From the NCBI GenBank assembly GCA_916610825.1, contig OU744452.1:16703103-16767102 (forward strand): DNA of 64,000 nucleotides. Direction: 5' to 3'. This DNA comes from Haliclystus octoradiatus (taxonomy: Eukaryota; Cnidaria; Staurozoa; Stauromedusae; Haliclystidae). Shown in pieces: positions 60,801 to 64,000 of this stretch (position 1 is its first letter; the number at the start of each line of letters is the position of its first letter). The notes beneath the pieces are model-generated. The model saw only the letters and a program-made list of their open reading frames with translations. It ran no database searches and had not been told where the DNA came from. A program made the translations under genes and the position numbers.

Positions 60801-63319
60801 TGAACTGTTCATGAACAGTTCATGAACGTTTGGGCAATTTTACATTCATGAACTCATGAACTTTTTTCGCAGGGGCGCAGTGTTAACAAACCTTTTGAGT
60901 GAGCTACCATTACACGAACTTTTTCACCCAGTCTTTTTTGGAGTATATCATATATTCTTATGACAAACGTCAGGTGTCAGTGTCTAATATCAGTATTACC
61001 GCGTTAATGCACGAGGCCTTCACATTTGATTTAAATTCAATAAATAAAATAAAATTGGTCCAGTTCATGAACTTTTCATGAAAAACAGGCAATTTAATAT
61101 TCATGGACTGTTTTCAAGTTGTTCAATGCTCATGAATATTGGAAACTCCACGATCATTTCATGAACTAAGCACGCTTTCTGTATGGCGATGGATCGTCAA
61201 AATTAAATTAATGTATACAGTATGATATTGAGTATTGCATGCAGGGTGCGACAAAAGTAGAAATCTTGGAATCCTAGATCCTGGAAGGTTAGAGCAAATT
61301 CAGAAGTCTAGGATTCCAGAAGGCTGAATATTTTGTTGAACCCTGATTGCATGACTAAAGGCACCACTAGCGTATCTATAGAGGCGTGACTCTCCCAGAC
61401 TTTCAACAGATTTGTTGATAGATTTACTATTTATGATCTCTCCTGGAATGAAGTAAAGTGTTTACACATACCACTTCGGAAAATGCTCCCAAGTTGACCA
61501 TAGCACATCTCCATTTCTTGAACACAATTCTATAGAAAACAGGATAAAAAAAAAACGAAATAGCACCATAGTGTTTTCTTCTCTTCTATCTATCTTACAG
61601 AGCGAACTAAATATATATATTTTCAAACGAATGGTTTTGCATCTTTCTATATAAGACATCAAACATTGTTCTCGCTTTTTCTATCAGATATCAAAATTCA
61701 ACAGGTGTAAAGTACAAACATTTTCAGGGTTATAATTTTCTAGAATCAAATGAATTATTGTAATATTAACATGAAAATCAAGTAAATCCAACAAGCCTTC
61801 AATTCCTATGTCCATTTTTGCCTGTATGTTGAAGTATCACTCATTGGATTTTAGATGATCAAGCTACATCAAACTACAGTTACAAATTACAAATCAACAT
61901 CCAGGGTCCGACAAAAGGTTCAGCCTTCTGGAATCCTAGGGGCATTTAAACTTTTTCTTCTGAATTTTGTTGTTGAGGTTTGACCAGAAAATCATTAAAA
62001 ACATCAATTTTCTTCTGAATTTTGTCTAGCCTTCCGGGATCTAGGATCCCAGGATCCCCACTTTTTTCGGACCCTGCCCACATCAATATATATTCCAAAG
62101 AAATATTCATTCTACTTCTTGCATAATCTCACCTTTATCGCTTCTCTGGTTTCTGTAGTGTCAGGTACATCAGTTGTTTTGGAATCAAGATTACTAAAAT
62201 AGAAATAATTATTTGTTGAAATATTTGGCACATTTCGAAAAGTGAAGAATTTGTGACTGTATGTGTGATCAATGTACACTTACCGATACTGTTCAGCAAG
62301 ATTTGCCTCCAAGTGACGTAATTCATCAAATTTATCTAAAACATGAAACAGAGTCAAAACTGTAATTATATGTCCATAGTTAATTACAAATTTACAGAAT
62401 CTGACGAGTGTTCTTCGAAGAAATAATCATTACACAGCAGCCTTGTACAGTAATGGTACAGTTAATAGAGCACATCCAAACGTTTTAAATTTTGGTAAAC
62501 AACTTTGGAAGGTAAACATCCAAATGTTTTAAATTTCGTACACAACTTTGGAAGGTAAAACAGTAAATTGTCAGTTAAATATTTATGAATTAAAAACCAA
62601 TCTACAGTGAAACATCTATGCAAGAGAGCCATTCAGCTATAAGAGGTAGGTAGATTTACCAGTTTTAATTAATAGAAAATACAATTGTAGACATAGGCCA
62701 ACCAATTGACCATTATAGACAGGTGGCCACTATCTTATAGATAACCGTCACAACAGATTTGACTATATTTGTAGACATTGATATAATAACTTTCTTCCAA
62801 CATCATTCGGAACAATTAATGTACAGTTAATTTGAAGTAGAACCAAACACAAAAAAATATAAAGCTCTTTAAACCCGTGAAAAATTCCATGAGCTCATGA
62901 ACAGGTCATGAAACGTTATATGAATGTGAAATTGCCTTAAAGTTCATGAACAATTCATTATTTAGGGTAATTTTATATTCATGAAATCATGAACTTTTTT
63001 CAACAGAGGCAGGAGACTCTGACGTAGTTTTCTTTAGCCAGATCATTTTCCAGACAATATTTTGTTGTAAAATGTAATTTCGATATTTTAAAATTGACCA
63101 CAAAGGCTTTCAGCAGGTGAGGGTTGAGATCAATTGATTAGAAAATAAAACAAAAAAAAAAGAAAAATTGACCTAAAGTTTCCAATGATTCCTGGAGAAA
63201 ATCCCCAAATTTATGAATTGACCAATTACATGTCATTATCTGAAGAACCACCATATATTATAATCTTACCTCCTTTAACATCAAGTTCATTGGCTAATTC
63301 AGGAACGACTAAATACGTC
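57816..63319 (-). CDS. Unrecognised multi-exon gene, 3' part
   Basis: Six minus-strand exons (63319-63270, 62335-62284, 62193-62133, 61529-61472, 60193-60075, 57932-57816) have good splice borders and consistent phases, and end at TAA. They encode the last 151 residues; the 5' exons are outside the window or unseen. The peptide starts [16 protein letters not shown], continues with a likely helical part ([16 protein letters not shown]), an acidic/Thr linker ([11 protein letters not shown]) and [17 protein letters not shown]. Then comes a hydrophobic/aromatic segment ([20 protein letters not shown]), possibly membrane-associated or a buried helix, and an acidic end (LAHEDVEDD). I cannot name the family. 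Introns contain copies of families A, B and C. The matching of five successive phases makes a real gene likely. Confidence 0.7.
59027..59908. mobile_element. Expanded family B element with 73-bp tandem array
   Basis: Family B ends CAGTGCAACTTGTATATAAC (59027) and GATATAGCAGGTTTGACTG (to 59908) enclose about seven tandem 73-bp units between about 59125 and 59660. Unit starts GCCATTGCTAGAGAGGCCAC are at 59279, 59352, 59425 (one change), 59498 and 59571. Units carry GATTGATTCGATAGGAAATA, derived from the family B interior. A family A half-element is inserted at about 59700-59855. In the last intron of the unrecognised gene. Confidence 0.85.
60662..60875. mobile_element. Family C MITE, complete copy
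   Basis: 214 bp, with inverted ends CCCCTGCGAAAAAAATCCAT and GAACTTTTTTCGCAGGGG. The interior repeats the 10-bp palindrome GTTCATGAAC and TTCATGAA more than a dozen times, with GTGAAATTGCCCAAAAGTTC mirrored by GAACGTTTGGGCAATTTTAC. No coding capacity. Intronic. Confidence 0.85.
61060..61180. repeat. Family C fragment
   Basis: CAGTTCATGAACTTTTCATG and the following AAAAACAGGCAATTTAATAT, then TTTCATGAACT. Degraded. Confidence 0.55.
61246..61350. mobile_element. Family A fragment
   Basis: Begins GGGTGCGACAAAAGTAGAAA and contains GATCCTGGAAGGTTAGAGCA. The right end reads TTTTGTTGAACCCTG near 61332-61346. Shortened and diverged. Confidence 0.6.
61902..62076. mobile_element. Family A MITE
   Basis: Ends CAGGGTCCGACAAAAGG and CCCACTTTTTTCGGACCCTG. 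Flanking octamers TCAACATC and CCCACATC agree at 6 of 8. The interior closely matches the copy at 1701-1863. Confidence 0.8.
62605..62765. mobile_element. Family B MITE with TA flanks
   Basis: Left end TA-CAGTGAAACATCTATGCAA and right end GTCACAACAGATTTGACTA-TA. The interior has the usual TAATAGAAAATACAATTGTA and GACAGGTGGCCACTAT phrases. Confidence 0.7.
62878..63008. mobile_element. Family C MITE, diverged
   Basis: Left end CGTGAAAAATTCCATGAGCT and right end ATGAACTTTTTTCAACAG are altered family C termini. The interior has GTGAAATTGCC and AGGGTAATTTTATATTCATG. Confidence 0.6.
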
Positions 63320-63365
63320 CTATGAAATAATAATGAAGCAAGTATAATGCTAACTGCTTGGTTGT

Positions 63366-63432
63366 AGGTAGGGTCCGACAGAAGTAGCTGTGGCTGCTAT
63401 ATAGAGGTGGTCATTATAACAGGTTGAGCCTT
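63366..63432. mobile_element. Family A/B junction
   Basis: AGGGTCCGACAGAAGTAG (family A end) runs directly into GCTATATAGAGGTGGTCATT and ATAACAGGTTGA (family B end). Confidence 0.6.
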
Positions 63433-63440
63433 TGCCGGAA

Positions 63441-63994
63441 CCTGGTTGTAGAAGGGCTCAATTAGCCATTTAACGTTCATAAACTCATTAACTATTAGAC
63501 CGAGCGCCACACATCTAAAATGGCAGGTTTCTCCGGGCAATTTGAAATTCAGACAAATGTTCATAAAAATACCATAAATACTTTCCTGTTTTTTGTTTTA
63601 GTCAACTTTTAATGTGGAGCTCATCAACAATGAATTTGTAAATCATTTCACGTTCAGAGCCCTCTAAATTTATACATTTCGTGTTTTCATCATGCTTCTG
63701 TGGATTCGCAAAATCAAGGGAGGACAAAAGAATCACAGACCATGAAGCTCACATGCAGCTTTTTCTCAAAACGATAAGAAGGCTTTGACCGTGAATCATG
63801 AAACATAAATTGGATTTTTGAAGGGTTTACAGTAAAAATTAATTGAAACAAGAAATAGGGAATTGTTCAGCATATTTTTATGAACAATTTTATGTGATTT
63901 TCAAGTTGCCTGGAGAAACCTGCCGTCATAGTTTTGTGGCGCTCGGTCTATTCTCCATAGGGGAAGAATCTAATTGAGCCCTTCTACAACCAGG
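63441..63994. mobile_element. Nested inverted-repeat element at window end
   Basis: Outer arms 63441-63465 and 63970-63994 are perfect 25-bp inverted repeats (start CCTGGTTGTAGAAGGGCTCA). Inner arms at 63496 and 63950 (TAGACCGAGCGCCACA, then GGCAGGTTTCTCC) are about 50 bp and imperfect. The right outer arm runs straight into CAGGGTCCGA, a family A terminus cut by the window edge. No intact open frame inside. Confidence 0.8.
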
Positions 63995-64000
63995 GTCCGA

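Overview
This window looks like AT-rich nuclear DNA from an invertebrate animal. The genes are split by introns with GT/AG borders and encode animal families: an actin-binding LIM protein, a voltage-gated K+ channel, transgelin/calponin, a secreted CUB-CUB-trypsin-fold protease and an SMKR1-like protein. Much of the space between them is filled with short inverted-repeat transposons, LINE relics and microsatellites. I cannot fix the phylum from sequence alone; nothing suggests a prokaryote, plant or fungus.

Layout. 1-5.4 kb: hairpin repeats, one isolated Q-rich exon and a dead reverse-transcriptase fragment. 5.5-9.5 kb (minus): five exons of an ABLIM-type LIM gene covering LIM1 to the start of LIM4; both ends are missing. 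12 kb: a tRNA-Lys-like gene beside a polypurine tract. 13-14.4 kb: hairpin MITEs. 14.8-20.5 kb (minus): a two-exon gene for a 1,159-residue protein with a DUF6729-like zinc region, a DDE-transposase-like core and two C-terminal zinc-binding clusters. 20.6-27.4 kb: mostly repeats. 27.5-30.4 kb (plus): a two-exon Shaker-related K+ channel of 423 residues. 31.5-31.8 kb (minus): last exon of an SMKR1-like gene. 35.0-35.8 kb (plus): two-exon transgelin, 198 residues. 36-43.8 kb: LINE relics, a tandemly duplicated tRNA-derived SINE and other repeats. 43.8-55.0 kb (plus): an eight-exon CUB-CUB-serine protease of 540 residues. 55.9 and 56.9 kb: two identical tRNA-Arg(TCT) genes. 57.8-63.3 kb (minus): six 3' exons of a gene I do not recognise. 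63.4-64.0 kb: nested inverted repeats running to the window edge.

Gene models were built by translating between splice sites and checking that intron phases agree. All complete models close in frame: 1,623 bp for the protease, 1,272 bp for the channel, 3,480 bp for the DUF6729-like gene and 597 bp for transgelin. The genes look unrelated and there is no operon-like organisation. Three MITE families recur: A, hAT-like, ends CAGGGTCCGACAAA, 8-bp target duplications; B, ends CAGTCAAACCTG, usually flanked by TA, Tc1/mariner-like; C, ends CCCCTGCGAAAAAA, filled with the palindrome GTTCATGAAC. The most interesting coding element is the transposase-like DUF6729 protein, a candidate domesticated or still mobile DDE enzyme.
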